DNA from: Bacteriovoracaceae bacterium UBA6200
Lineage (GTDB): Bacteria > Bdellovibrionota > Bacteriovoracia > Bacteriovoracales > Bacteriovoracaceae
DNA: 64,000 bases
Direction: 5' to 3'
NCBI GenBank assembly: GCA_002422605.1
Contig: DISW01000023.1
Span: 1 to 64,000, forward strand
The notes under the pieces were generated by a model that did no database searches, had not been told where the DNA came from, and saw only the letters and a list, made by a program, of their open reading frames with translations. Shown one piece after another: positions 1 to 8,779 of this stretch (the stretch's first letter is position 1; each line of letters opens with the position of its first letter). Both the position numbers and the translations under genes were made by a program.

Positions 1-26
1 GCCCTCGAAAGAGGGCTTTTTTTTTT
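1..26 (+). terminator. Rho-independent terminator of an upstream gene
   Basis: A perfect six-base stem (GCCCTC/GAGGGC) closed by a GAAA tetraloop is followed directly by a run of ten T. It must serve a gene that ends before the window. The T run overlaps the earliest possible start of the next coding region. Confidence 0.85.
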
Positions 27-1839
27 GGCCGGGTTATTGTTGAGTACACATCAGATTCGCTTACTAAAGCGATTACTCTTTCTCTTAATTCCTTATACCC
101 TCCTAAGAGTAGGGTTCTTCTTTTATCACATAGACATGTATCGCGAGTTCTCCAGAGATGAAATTCTGATGAGTTTTCTCTTGGGGATTCGTTTTGATAT
201 TGCAGCTATTGTGCTGGTGAATGCGGTTCCGATCCTTCTTAGTTTTATAAAAACTTTTAATCATAAATTTTTAAGCCTTGAGAGAGGTCTTTTCATTATA
301 TTGAATACGGCAGCTTTTATTACGGCCGTTGATGATTACGAACTTTTTCTTTTCTTAGGTAAAAGACTTAGTTTTGATTTCTTTGTTATCGCCGACGATA
401 TTCTTATTCAGTTACCACAAATTATTTTGAATTATTGGTATCTTCCATTGAGTGCAATACTCTTTGGGATTGGTTTTTATTTCTTTGATAAGCGTTTTTT
501 TACTCTGAATAACAAAAAAGCTACATGGTTCTCTTATGTCACTGGCCTCCTGTTACTAGGTATCGCTTTTATTGGAATAAGAGGCGGATTACAGCATAAA
601 TCAATTAATGTTCAATCGGCCTTTATTCAAGGGAAGAATGAACTGGGTCATCTGGTTTTAAATACTCCCTATCATTTCCTTCGAACTTTAAAAAATAAAC
701 CCATGAAAAGTCTGAGTTACTTTTCAAGTGATGATGAAGCAAAAAATGTCATTCTTAATCAAAGAGAATTGAGACAGGGGATTCAGGGGCATGCAAAGGC
801 CAATGTTGTTCTTATTATCCTTGAGAGCTTTTCCAATGAATACATGGAAGCGGGGTACACTCCTTTCCTTAATAAACTGAAAAACGAGTCCCTTTTCTTT
901 GGCAGGCATCTGGCCAATGGAAGGCGTTCAATTGAGGCCTTGCCTTCTCTTCTTTGTGGGTTGCCTTCACTAATGGCCGAGCCGATCAGCAAATCCATCT
1001 TCCAGGGAAATAAGTTTAACTGTTTCCCGCGCATTTTAAGAGATGCAGGTTATACGAATTATTTTTTCCATGCCGGTGCCAGGGGAACAATGGGCTTTGA
1101 GTCTTATACTCTGGCCAATGGTTTTCATCGTTATTTCTCTCGTGAAGATTATGGGGATAAAGATTATGACGGGACATGGGGGGTCTTTGATCTTCCATAC
1201 CTTCAGTATGTGGCGGATGAAATAGGGAAGATGCCGTCCCCGTTTGTGGCAGGGATTTTCACTCTTAGTTCTCATCAACCTTATACTATCCCAGCAGCCT
1301 TTAATGGGAAGTTTCCAAAGGGGACTTTAGAAATTCACGAAAGTATCGGATACGTGGACCATGCTTTGGAGCAGTTCTTTAATAAAATTAAAACGGCGCC
1401 GTGGTTTAATAATACTCTTTTCATCATTACCTCTGACCATTCTCAAAAGCTTGAGAGCAGCAAATATATGAATATGGTGGGGCGCTACCGTGTGCCGCTT
1501 ATCATTTATGGTCCGGGCATTAATCAAGGTGAGTCCAAAAGAGTGAGTCAACATTCGGATATTCCGATGTCTATTCTTGATTACGTGGAAGTTTCTGGGG
1601 AGTTGCCGGCGACGTCCGTGAGCATTTTTAATAATGATCAGGGTGTTGCTCTGAATTATGCCGATGGAAGCACCTATTTTCTCGCACAAAACGATCGAAT
1701 TTATACTCTAGAACAGGTCTTCTCTTATAACTGGGAAACTGGAGAGAGTGGAGCACCGGAACAAGATCCAGGAATTCTTCTTAAGGCCTATTTGCAGTAC
1801 TTTATGAATGGGCTCATTAACAACAATTTATCTCTGTAG
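25..1839 (+). CDS. LtaS/OpgB-like sulfatase-fold phosphoglycerol transferase, inner membrane
   Basis: The N-terminal ~190 residues hold about five hydrophobic segments, and an alkaline-phosphatase/sulfatase domain follows from about residue 256, the architecture of lipoteichoic acid synthase and its Gram-negative relatives. Metal and catalytic sites can be placed: Glu in LESFS (~266), a Ser in GRRSIEALPS (~303) where LtaS has its nucleophilic Thr, and the DH pair in TSDHSQK (~472). The catalytic part would face the periplasm and move phosphoglycerol or a similar group onto a glycan or lipid; the substrate cannot be told from sequence. There is no ATG until residue 38, inside or after the first membrane helix, so the start must be a TTG at 25, 37 or 40. 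The one at 25 lies in the terminator T run, so 37 or 40 is more likely. No clear ribosome site is visible. Confidence 0.8.
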   Translation: MAGLLLSTHQIRLLKRLLFLLIPYTLLRVGFFFYHIDMYREFSRDEILMSFLLGIRFDIAAIVLVNAVPILLSFIKTFNHKFLSLERGLFIILNTAAFITAVDDYELFLFLGKRLSFDFFVIADDILIQLPQIILNYWYLPLSAILFGIGFYFFDKRFFTLNNKKATWFSYVTGLLLLGIAFIGIRGGLQHKSINVQSAFIQGKNELGHLVLNTPYHFLRTLKNKPMKSLSYFSSDDEAKNVILNQRELRQGIQGHAKANVVLIILESFSNEYMEAGYTPFLNKLKNESLFFGRHLANGRRSIEALPSLLCGLPSLMAEPISKSIFQGNKFNCFPRILRDAGYTNYFFHAGARGTMGFESYTLANGFHRYFSREDYGDKDYDGTWGVFDLPYLQYVADEIGKMPSPFVAGIFTLSSHQPYTIPAAFNGKFPKGTLEIHESIGYVDHALEQFFNKIKTAPWFNNTLFIITSDHSQKLESSKYMNMVGRYRVPLIIYGPGINQGESKRVSQHSDIPMSILDYVEVSGELPATSVSIFNNDQGVALNYADGSTYFLAQNDRIYTLEQVFSYNWETGESGAPEQDPGILLKAYLQYFMNGLINNNLSL

Positions 1840-1855
1840 CGCTTAGCTCAAAAGA

Positions 1856-1884
1856 TTGTCACTTACACCCCTTCACGTTAGACT
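1856..1884 (+). promoter_or_regulatory. Sigma-70-type promoter of the leucine-degradation operon
   Basis: TTGTCA at 1856-1861 and TAGACT at 1879-1884 are separated by exactly 17 bases. This places the transcript start near 1891, about 30 bases before the first gene of a six-gene operon. Seen by eye; not tested. Confidence 0.55.
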
Positions 1885-1919
1885 AAATTGTTATTTTTAT
1901 TCACATAAATGGGGTTTTC

Positions 1920-3536
1920 ATGCAGCCTTTGGCCTCACACATTGATATCAATTCTTCTGAGTTTCAAGTTAATGCCGAATTTAATCGCGGTCTTGCAAAA
2001 GAACTAAAAACAAAAATCGAACATGCCCGTCAGGGTGGTGGTGATAGTGCCATCAAGAAACATAAGTCTCGAAAGAAGCTTCTACCACGGGAACGTATTG
2101 AGAAAATTCTAGATCCAGGTTCGCCTTTCTTAGAGCTTTCAACATTAGCGGCCGATGGTGTTTATGATGAAGATGTTCCTTCGGCCGGTGTCGTAACAGG
2201 GATTGGATTAGTTCATGGAGTGGAGTGCCTGTTTGTGGCCAACGATGCCACTGTTAAAGGCGGCACCTACTTTCCTTTGACTGTTAAAAAGCATTTAAGA
2301 GCGCAAGAAGTGGCGCTTGAAAATAAACTACCATGTATCTATCTGGTGGATTCCGGTGGAGCCTTCCTTCCGAAACAAGATGAAGTTTTTCCGGATAAAG
2401 AACATTTTGGACGGATCTTTTTTAATCAAGCACAAATGTCTTCATTGGGTATTCCTCAGATTGCTGTTGTTTGTGGATCTTGTACTGCAGGTGGCGCTTA
2501 TGTGCCGGCCATGAGCGATGAAACGATTATCGTTAAAGGTAATGGAACTATCTTTTTAGGTGGACCTCCTCTGGTTAAGGCAGCCACCGGTGAAGAGGTG
2601 ACAGCTGAAGATTTAGGAGGAGCTGATGTGCATACTTCTAAGTCAGGAGTTGCGGATCATTTTGCTGAGACCGAAGAAGAGGGATTGGAGATGGCCCGCA
2701 ATATTGTGGCCACTTTAAATTATCGCCCTAAGCATCCGGGTAAATACATTAAGACCGAAGTGAAAGGGCCCCTTTATAAGGCGGAAGAGCTTTTTGGTAT
2801 TATTCCTCAGGACACAAGAAAGCCATTCGATGTGAGAGATATTATTGCTCGCTTAGTTGATGGATCTGAATTCCAGGAATTCAAAGAAAGATATGGAACA
2901 ACCTTAGTAACAGGTTTTGCAAAAATTCATGGTTATCTGGTTGGAATTGTCGCTAATAACGGAATCCTTTTTTCTGAGTCATCTCAGAAAGCGGCTCACT
3001 TTGTTGAACTATGTGGTCAAAGGAAAGTGCCGTTAATTTTTCTTCAAAACATCACGGGCTTCATGGTCGGAAAACAATATGAGAATGAAGGGATCGCAAA
3101 ACATGGGGCGAAGTTTGTAACGGCCGTCTCCACAGTTAAAGTTCCAAAGTTTACTGTTGTGATTGGCGGTTCTTTTGGTGCCGGTAACTACGGAATGTGT
3201 GGGCGCGCTTTTAGTCCGCGATTTCTTTTCATGTGGCCCAACTCTCGTATCTCCGTCATGGGTGGAGAACAAGCGGCGAATGTTCTTGCAACGGTTAAGC
3301 AAGATGGTCTTAAAGCTTCAGGCAAAACTCAAATGACTGATCAAGAACTGGCAGCCTTTAAGCAGCCCATTCTGGATAAATATGAAAAAGAAGGATCTCC
3401 TTATTACTCATCCGCACGCCTTTGGGATGACGGAGTGATTGATCCGACTCAAACCCGAGATATTCTTGGACTATGTTTAAGTGTGACTCATAACGAAGAA
3501 TTCCCAGATCCAAACTGGGGCGTATTTAGGATGTAA
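1920..3536 (+). CDS. liuB: Methylcrotonyl-CoA carboxylase, carboxyltransferase (beta) subunit
   Basis: This 538-residue acyl-CoA carboxyltransferase transfers the carboxyl group from biotin to 3-methylcrotonyl-CoA in leucine breakdown. The length and the two crotonase-like halves match MCC/PCC beta subunits. Family stretches include SGGAFLPKQDEVFPD (~142), GGPPLVKAATGEEV (~214), which is characteristic of MCC beta, and GGSFGAGNYGMCGRAF (~418). The neighbours (methylglutaconyl-CoA hydratase, biotin carboxylase, biotin carrier and HMG-CoA lyase) choose MCC over propionyl-CoA carboxylase. It is first in the operon, with a weak GGGG ribosome site six bases before the ATG. The liuB name follows the Pseudomonas scheme. 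Confidence 0.92.
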   Translation: MQPLASHIDINSSEFQVNAEFNRGLAKELKTKIEHARQGGGDSAIKKHKSRKKLLPRERIEKILDPGSPFLELSTLAADGVYDEDVPSAGVVTGIGLVHGVECLFVANDATVKGGTYFPLTVKKHLRAQEVALENKLPCIYLVDSGGAFLPKQDEVFPDKEHFGRIFFNQAQMSSLGIPQIAVVCGSCTAGGAYVPAMSDETIIVKGNGTIFLGGPPLVKAATGEEVTAEDLGGADVHTSKSGVADHFAETEEEGLEMARNIVATLNYRPKHPGKYIKTEVKGPLYKAEELFGIIPQDTRKPFDVRDIIARLVDGSEFQEFKERYGTTLVTGFAKIHGYLVGIVANNGILFSESSQKAAHFVELCGQRKVPLIFLQNITGFMVGKQYENEGIAKHGAKFVTAVSTVKVPKFTVVIGGSFGAGNYGMCGRAFSPRFLFMWPNSRISVMGGEQAANVLATVKQDGLKASGKTQMTDQELAAFKQPILDKYEKEGSPYYSSARLWDDGVIDPTQTRDILGLCLSVTHNEEFPDPNWGVFRM

Positions 3537-3538
3537 TC

Positions 3539-4312
3539 ATGAAGTACCTTGAAGTTATTGAGAAAGAAAAAGGTGTGAAAGAAGTTTGGTTAAACCGAGC
3601 GGAACTTCACAATGCTTTTAATGCTGAATTAATTGAAGAGATGATTACACTCTTTGAATCATTTAAAGATGAAAGACTCATTATTTTATCCGGAAGAGGA
3701 AGCAGTTTCTGTGCTGGTGCCGATCTGAACTGGATGAAGGCGATGAAGGATTACACAAAAGAAGAGAACTTTCAGGACTCAAAACGTCTGGCCCGAATGT
3801 TTTCTGCCATAAATGAATGTGATGTTCCGGTGATTGGAAGAATTAACGGACACGCTCTGGGTGGCGGTGTGGGGCTTGTCAGTGTTTGTGATTACGTGGT
3901 CGCAGCTGATAATGCTTTGATGGGATTTACGGAAGTTCGCCTGGGATTGATTCCTGCGGTGATTTCTCCTTATTGCATTTCTAAAATTGGTGAGAGTAAT
4001 GCTCGCGCCTGGTTTCTCTCGGGTGAGCGCTTTGGTGCGGTTGAAGCACAGAGAATGGGGCTTGTTCATGAAGTTGTTGTGAGTGGACAAGATTTAGATC
4101 TTAAAATTGAAGAAGTTAAAAAGAAATTTCTAGCTGCTGGTCCTGTCGCTGCGAAAGAAGCCAAAAAGCTCATTCGAGGAGTGATGAAAAACCTTAAAGC
4201 TTCAGAAGATTTCACCTGTCAGATGATTACTGAGAGAAGAGTGAGCTTTGAAGGACAAGAGGGCATGCGTGCTCTTCTTGAGAAAGAAAAACCGGCCTGG
4301 ATGAAATCATGA
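3539..4312 (+). CDS. liuC: Methylglutaconyl-CoA hydratase (crotonase family)
   Basis: A 257-residue crotonase that hydrates 3-methylglutaconyl-CoA to HMG-CoA. It shows CAGADLNWM (oxyanion-hole region, ~59) and HALGGGVGL (~104). The usual first catalytic Glu of enoyl-CoA hydratases (GGGCEL) is Gly here, while the second is kept in FTEVRLGLIPAVISPY. This pattern is the one I know from LiuC-type enzymes, so I do not read it as inactivation. The gene starts two bases after the preceding stop and overlaps the next gene by four bases (ATGA), indicating translational coupling. Confidence 0.88.
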   Translation: MKYLEVIEKEKGVKEVWLNRAELHNAFNAELIEEMITLFESFKDERLIILSGRGSSFCAGADLNWMKAMKDYTKEENFQDSKRLARMFSAINECDVPVIGRINGHALGGGVGLVSVCDYVVAADNALMGFTEVRLGLIPAVISPYCISKIGESNARAWFLSGERFGAVEAQRMGLVHEVVVSGQDLDLKIEEVKKKFLAAGPVAAKEAKKLIRGVMKNLKASEDFTCQMITERRVSFEGQEGMRALLEKEKPAWMKS

Positions 4313-5793
4313 AAATAAAAAAAATAATGGTCGCTAACCGCGGCGAAATTGCTCTTAGAGTTTTAAAAACTGCCAAAGAAATGGGAATTAAAGTCGTCAC
4401 TGTTTATGCTGAAGACGATAAAAGTTTACCTCATGCTCTTTATGCTGATGAATCTTATTCATTAGGCAGTGGGGCGCTTTCCGAAACATATTTAAATAAA
4501 AATAAACTGATCGAGATTGCTAAAAAAGCAGGAGCTGATGCTATTCATCCGGGTTATGGATTTCTCTCTGAGAATGAAGAGTTTGCTCGTTTAGTGGAAA
4601 GTTCAGGGATCATTTTTATTGGCCCGACACCTGAATCAATTGTCCTTATGGGCGATAAGATAGGATCCAAGAAGGCCCTGGAAAAAATAAATGTTCCACT
4701 TACTCCGGGCTATCATGGGGACGATCAAAGTGATGAGAACCTGGCCAAAGAAGCAAAGAAGATCGGCTATCCGGTTCTTATTAAAGCTTCTGCCGGCGGT
4801 GGCGGTAAGGGCATGAGAATCGTTCATAACGATTCTGAACTCATGGAAGGAATTCGTGGGGCCAAATCTGAGGGACTTAAGTCTTTCTCCAGCGATAAAG
4901 TTTTAATTGAAAAGTATGTTCTAAATCCTCGCCATATTGAAGTTCAGCTTATGAGTGACACTCATGGGAACCATCTTCATTTTTTTGAAAGGGAATGCTC
5001 TATCCAGCGCCGTTATCAGAAAGTAGTGGAGGAGACTCCTGCTCCTAATATGTCCCAGGAACTTCGATTGAAAGTTTGTGAGACGGCAGTTGAGATTGCT
5101 AAGGGAATTAACTATCGGGGAGCAGGAACTGTTGAGTTCATTATGGCCCAGGATGGAAATTTCTATTTTATGGAAATGAACACCCGTCTTCAGGTGGAAC
5201 ATCCGGTAACCGAAATGGTGACGGGACATGATCTGGTTAAGTATCAAATCATGGTTGCCCAGGGGGATAAGCTTCCAGTTAAACAAAGTGAAATCAAACA
5301 GAGTGGGCATGCCATTGAGTGCCGGATTTATGCAGAAGATCCTGATCAGGATTTTATGCCTTCGATTGGTAAAATTGACCGCATTGGGACTCCGAGCCTC
5401 AGAGATGTGAGGCTTGATTGTGGTTTCCTTGATGGCACAGAAGTCGGCGTTAACTATGATCCAATGCTCGCAAAACTTGTGGTTTGGGGTGAGGATCGAA
5501 ATCTTGCTATTTCTAAAACTATCTCAAGTTTAGACGAAGTATTATTTCTGGGTGTTAAGACCAATAGAGATTATCTGAAGCGCATTTTATCCCATAAGGA
5601 ATTTGTGGCAGGTCATACCCATACCCATTTTATTCCAGATTATAAGGATGATCTTAAGGCCCGCGATCTTGGTGATCATGATCTGGCAGATATCATCGGA
5701 GCTTTAAGTTTCAGTGACAAGAAAAGAACTGTGACGACCGGAGCACAATTACTAAGAAACCCTTGGACTGAGCTTATTGGGTTTAGGAATTAA
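4309..5793 (+). CDS. liuD: Biotin carboxylase subunit of methylcrotonyl-CoA carboxylase
   Basis: The 494 residues contain a complete biotin carboxylase: N-terminal MVANRGEIALRV, the ATP-grasp glycine loop KASAGGGGKGMR (~160), and FMEMNTRLQVEHPVTE (~290) carrying metal and catalytic residues. It carboxylates biotin using ATP and bicarbonate. MCC alpha subunits usually run to about 660 residues because the biotin carrier is fused on. Here the protein ends after the carboxylase domain and the carrier is the next gene, so the alpha subunit is split. It overlaps liuC by four bases. Confidence 0.93.
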   Translation: MKIKKIMVANRGEIALRVLKTAKEMGIKVVTVYAEDDKSLPHALYADESYSLGSGALSETYLNKNKLIEIAKKAGADAIHPGYGFLSENEEFARLVESSGIIFIGPTPESIVLMGDKIGSKKALEKINVPLTPGYHGDDQSDENLAKEAKKIGYPVLIKASAGGGGKGMRIVHNDSELMEGIRGAKSEGLKSFSSDKVLIEKYVLNPRHIEVQLMSDTHGNHLHFFERECSIQRRYQKVVEETPAPNMSQELRLKVCETAVEIAKGINYRGAGTVEFIMAQDGNFYFMEMNTRLQVEHPVTEMVTGHDLVKYQIMVAQGDKLPVKQSEIKQSGHAIECRIYAEDPDQDFMPSIGKIDRIGTPSLRDVRLDCGFLDGTEVGVNYDPMLAKLVVWGEDRNLAISKTISSLDEVLFLGVKTNRDYLKRILSHKEFVAGHTHTHFIPDYKDDLKARDLGDHDLADIIGALSFSDKKRTVTTGAQLLRNPWTELIGFRN

Positions 5794-5794
5794 T

Positions 5795-6280
5795 ATGGAA
5801 AAGATTTTTACAATTAATGGCCAGGAAGTGAAGGTTCAGGATTATAAACACACAGGTGACAGTGTTACTTTTTCACTGAATGGAAAGAGTTATACCTATC
5901 TGCTCATTGGGAAAGAGGGGCCTGAGCTTATCCTTGATAATGGAGGACGCTTTAAGGCTTCAGTTGGGACTCCAAATAAAGATGGTGAGGCGATGGTGAT
6001 TGCTAATGGTAAAGAAGCCATTGCTACTGCTGCTGCTAAAAAGATGAAGAAGGCCGGCGCCCATGCGGGGGGACTTACTTCTCCAATGCCAGGGAAAATT
6101 TTTAAAATTATTAAAGAAGTTGGAAGCGAAGTTAAAAAAGGTGAACCAATATTAATTCTTGAGGCCATGAAAATGGAACATTCTATCCGCTCTGATAAAG
6201 ACGGTACGGTGAAGAAAATTCATCACAAAGTCGGTGAGCTGGTACAAGGTGGAGTCGTATTGGCCGAGGTTTCGGAATGA
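5795..6280 (+). CDS. Biotin carboxyl carrier subunit of the carboxylase
   Basis: The C-terminal ~75 residues form a biotinyl-lipoyl domain with the biotin site EAMKME (Lys ~125) and the preceding LTSPMPGKI. The N-terminal ~75 residues look like a small beta-rich domain, possibly the remnant of the BT linker of fused alpha subunits; an Ala/Lys-rich hinge joins the two. I chose the ATG at 5795, one base after the preceding stop, over an in-frame TTG at 5777 inside that gene. It overlaps the next gene by four bases (ATGA). Substrate specificity comes from the neighbours. Confidence 0.9.
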   Translation: MEKIFTINGQEVKVQDYKHTGDSVTFSLNGKSYTYLLIGKEGPELILDNGGRFKASVGTPNKDGEAMVIANGKEAIATAAAKKMKKAGAHAGGLTSPMPGKIFKIIKEVGSEVKKGEPILILEAMKMEHSIRSDKDGTVKKIHHKVGELVQGGVVLAEVSE

Positions 6281-7179
6281 TTAGACTAGTAGAAGTGGGT
6301 CCTCGAGATGGTCTTCAAAATGAGAAGAGCATTCTTGAAACCAATGATAAGTTTAACTTTATTAAAGCTCTTGCTGAAAGTGGCCTTAAATCCATTGAAG
6401 TCACGAGTTTTGTGAAGGCTCCGGCAATTCCTCAGATGGCCGATGCTGTTGAACTCTTCACAAAAGTGAAGGATGAGTTATCAGGGCAGGGAATTTCTTT
6501 TCCGTGTCTGGTTCCTAATCTCAAAGGTTATGAAACTGCAAAAAAATTAGGGGTAAAAGAAATCGCCCTTTTTACGGCAACCTCAGACTCTTTCACTAAA
6601 AAAAATATCAATGCCACAGTCGATGAGAGCTTCGAGCGGATGAAAGAAGTCGCCCAGGAAGCAACAAGAGACAATATTTTGATTCGTGGTTATGTTTCAA
6701 CTGCCTTTGGTTGTCCTTATGAGGGCACAATGGATGTAAAGAAGCTTATATCTGTCACAAAAAGACTTTTCGAACTTGGAGTGTATGAAGTTTCCGTCGG
6801 CGACACGATCGGTGTCGCCGTACCGATGCAGGTGAGAAGTTATATTCGCGCACTTAAATCTGATTTCCCGATAGGAAAGCTCGCCATGCATTTCCATGAT
6901 ACTCGGGGAATGGCCTTAACCAACATCTATGCTTCATTAGAAGAAGAAATTACGACTTTTGACTCGTCTGCTGGAGGTTTGGGAGGTTGTCCTTACGCTA
7001 AAGGTGCAACAGGAAATGTTGCAACTGAGGATGTTTGGTATCTTCTGAATTCACTGGGACTCGATACTGGTGTGGATATTCACAAATTGGCAGCAGCTTC
7101 CCGTTTTATTCTGGAGAAAATCGGAAGATCTACCGAGTCTAAATTTTTAAAAGCCTATTTAAGTACTGGAAAAGTATGA
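6277..7179 (+). CDS. liuE: Hydroxymethylglutaryl-CoA lyase
   Basis: A 300-residue TIM-barrel lyase of the HMG-CoA lyase/isopropylmalate synthase superfamily. It cleaves HMG-CoA to acetoacetate and acetyl-CoA, the last step of leucine breakdown. VGPRDGLQNE at residue 7 carries the metal-binding Asp. MHFHDTRG (~206) supplies the metal-binding His pair. GGLGGCPYAKGATGN (~233) contains the catalytic Cys of the family signature. It overlaps both neighbours by four bases, so it is translated within the operon. Confidence 0.94.
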   Translation: MIRLVEVGPRDGLQNEKSILETNDKFNFIKALAESGLKSIEVTSFVKAPAIPQMADAVELFTKVKDELSGQGISFPCLVPNLKGYETAKKLGVKEIALFTATSDSFTKKNINATVDESFERMKEVAQEATRDNILIRGYVSTAFGCPYEGTMDVKKLISVTKRLFELGVYEVSVGDTIGVAVPMQVRSYIRALKSDFPIGKLAMHFHDTRGMALTNIYASLEEEITTFDSSAGGLGGCPYAKGATGNVATEDVWYLLNSLGLDTGVDIHKLAAASRFILEKIGRSTESKFLKAYLSTGKV

Positions 7180-7991
7180 CACCTTATCTGAAACCTTATA
7201 CTGACCTTGTTGCTCATAAAAAAAACAGCACTCTTTGGATTACTCTCAATCGTCCAGAGGCCAGCAATGCCTATTCTGTTGAAATGGTAAGTGCTTTAGT
7301 GGAGGTCCTAAAACACGCGGATATTGATAATTCGATTAGAGTTATCGTCATCACTGGGGCCGGGAAAAATTTCTGTGCTGGCGGCGATATCAAGGCCATG
7401 AAAGATAAGTCCGGTATGTTTGCCGGGGAATCAAATCAGCTTCGTGAGACCTATCAGGCAGGAATACAGCAGATACCTCTGACAATTTCTCAATTAAAAA
7501 CTCCCATCATTGCTATGGTTAATGGAGCGGCGGTTGGTGCTGGATGCGATCTGGCCGCCATGTGCGATCTGCGCATTGCTTCGACGACAGCGATTTTTGC
7601 AGAAACCTTTGCTCGAGTCGGACTGGTTCCCGGGGATGGGGGCGCTTTCTTTTTAACTCGCCTTATTGGTTATGGTAAAGCGATGGAGATGTTTCTTACC
7701 TGTAAAAATGTTCCGGCCGAGGAAGCGATGAGAATCGGTCTTGTAAATGAGGTGGTCCTACCGGAAGAACTTCAGAAAAGAACGGAAGAGTTAACAGATA
7801 AATTGTCTGAACTTCCACCGATTGCCTTGCAAATGACTAAGAAAGCAGTCGTTCATGCTTATCAAAACGACCTCCTTTCACACTTGGAACTCATGGCGGC
7901 CTATCAAGGAATAACTCAACGTTCATCGGACCACTTCAAAGCACTGGAAGGGATGCTTGAGAAAAAACGTCCAAGCTTTGATCATTACTGA
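7176..7991 (+). CDS. Enoyl-CoA hydratase/isomerase family protein
   Basis: A second crotonase, 271 residues, last in the acyl-CoA operon and overlapping the HMG-CoA lyase gene by four bases. It has CAGGDIKAM (~70) for the oxyanion hole, GAAVGAGCDLAAMCD (~113) with Asp where enoyl-CoA hydratase has its first Glu, and AETFARVGLVPGDGG with the second Glu kept. It is clearly different from the LiuC-type gene upstream, so it probably acts on another acyl-CoA, perhaps in beta-oxidation or valine/isoleucine breakdown. No acyl-CoA dehydrogenase lies nearby. Confidence 0.85.
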   Translation: MTPYLKPYTDLVAHKKNSTLWITLNRPEASNAYSVEMVSALVEVLKHADIDNSIRVIVITGAGKNFCAGGDIKAMKDKSGMFAGESNQLRETYQAGIQQIPLTISQLKTPIIAMVNGAAVGAGCDLAAMCDLRIASTTAIFAETFARVGLVPGDGGAFFLTRLIGYGKAMEMFLTCKNVPAEEAMRIGLVNEVVLPEELQKRTEELTDKLSELPPIALQMTKKAVVHAYQNDLLSHLELMAAYQGITQRSSDHFKALEGMLEKKRPSFDHY

Positions 7992-8000
7992 AAATAATTT

Positions 8001-8029
8001 TTGACAAGATATGCTATCGCCTTAAGAAT
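8001..8029 (+). promoter_or_regulatory. Promoter of the small lipoprotein gene, apparently leaderless
   Basis: A perfect TTGACA (8001-8006) and AAGAAT (8024-8029) are 17 bases apart. A transcript start about seven bases further falls at or just before the ATG at 8037. The -35 box itself contains an in-frame TTG that a gene finder could mistake for a start codon. Confidence 0.5.
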
Positions 8030-8036
8030 TAAGGAT

Positions 8037-8408
8037 ATGAAAATACTTTCTGTCCTTATTCTTCTCGGTTCTCTCGGTGGTTGTACGACCATTCATTTTC
8101 GCTCTAAGAATTCTATTCCTGTAACATTTGAAGGTAACCCGGAACATAGAAAAGAAATTTCTATTATTGGTCACCGTCATTTTTATTTCTGGGGAGTAGA
8201 ACCTGAGCATCATGAAGTTTATATCGATGAGGAAGTAAGACGAGCTGGATATAACGGAATGTCTAAACTCATTGTTTACGAACATAAGAATCCGCAAGAC
8301 ATTCTTATTTCGTTTCTCACTTTAGGCATCTACATGCCACGAGGGTATACCATCACTGGTTTTACCTCGGGCGAGATGGGTGACCAAGAAGTTTCATTTC
8401 AAGAATAA
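8037..8408 (+). CDS. Small lipoprotein of unknown function
   Basis: A 123-residue protein beginning MKILSVLILLGSLGGC, a short signal peptide ending in a lipobox (LGGC), so it is probably lipid-anchored. The mature part is beta-rich with HFYFWGVEPEHHEVYIDEE and a final hydrophobic stretch LISFLTLGIYMPRG. The general look is reminiscent of phage/plasmid Bor-type serum-resistance lipoproteins, but I cannot confirm that. I chose the ATG at 8037 because it puts the signal peptide at the very N-terminus and because the earlier in-frame TTG at 8001 is inside the -35 box. A terminator follows 42 bases after the stop. Confidence 0.75.
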   Translation: MKILSVLILLGSLGGCTTIHFRSKNSIPVTFEGNPEHRKEISIIGHRHFYFWGVEPEHHEVYIDEEVRRAGYNGMSKLIVYEHKNPQDILISFLTLGIYMPRGYTITGFTSGEMGDQEVSFQE

Positions 8409-8449
8409 ATTTTGACCGTCAGGAAGGGGTCTTCCAAGGATGGATACTT

Positions 8450-8470
8450 AGGCCAGGGATGGCCTTTTTT
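8450..8470 (+). terminator. Rho-independent terminator after the small lipoprotein gene
   Basis: The stem AGGCC/GGCCT with a six-base loop is followed by T6. It ends right beside the stop codon of the convergent membrane-protein gene. There is no T run on the other strand, so it appears to work only rightward. Confidence 0.65.
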
Positions 8471-8779
8471 CTACTTCTGAAGCTGACGGGAACGACGATT
8501 CCATAATGGTTTTGTTATTAAGTTAAACCATAGAAAAAAACCAACAAAACAAGAAATAAAAACCGAGACGGCATAGTTAGCAGTAAAGGCATTATTAGCA
8601 ATGGCCAGCACTGTGAACATAAGAAAGGCCAGACTTCCAAAACAAGCAGTCATTAAGAGTGTCAGTTTGAAGGAAATGGACTCCTTGGGTTCTGGCCGAA
8701 GAAAAGAAAATGGCCACCAGATAAAATCCTTATCCGAAATCCAGTTATGAAAGAGAGTGAGTAATTCTAAAAGTTTCAT
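8471..8779 (-). CDS. Small membrane protein of unknown function, coupled to the helicase gene
   Basis: A 102-residue protein with two hydrophobic helices at about residues 38-62 and 66-88, a Trp-rich N-terminal part and a basic C-terminal tail (WNRRSRQLQK) expected to be cytoplasmic. I do not recognise the family. Its ATG overlaps the helicase stop codon by four bases, so it is almost certainly translated from the same mRNA. Nothing in the sequence explains why a membrane protein would be coupled to a DNA helicase. Confidence 0.7.
   Translation of the reverse strand: MKLLELLTLFHNWISDKDFIWWPFSFLRPEPKESISFKLTLLMTACFGSLAFLMFTVLAIANNAFTANYAVSVFISCFVGFFLWFNLITKPLWNRRSRQLQK

Noticed and set aside
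3539..4312. Apparent loss of a catalytic Glu in the first crotonase
   Set aside because: The same Gly substitution with VISPY context is, as far as I know, normal for LiuC-type methylglutaconyl-CoA hydratases, so it is not evidence of inactivation.
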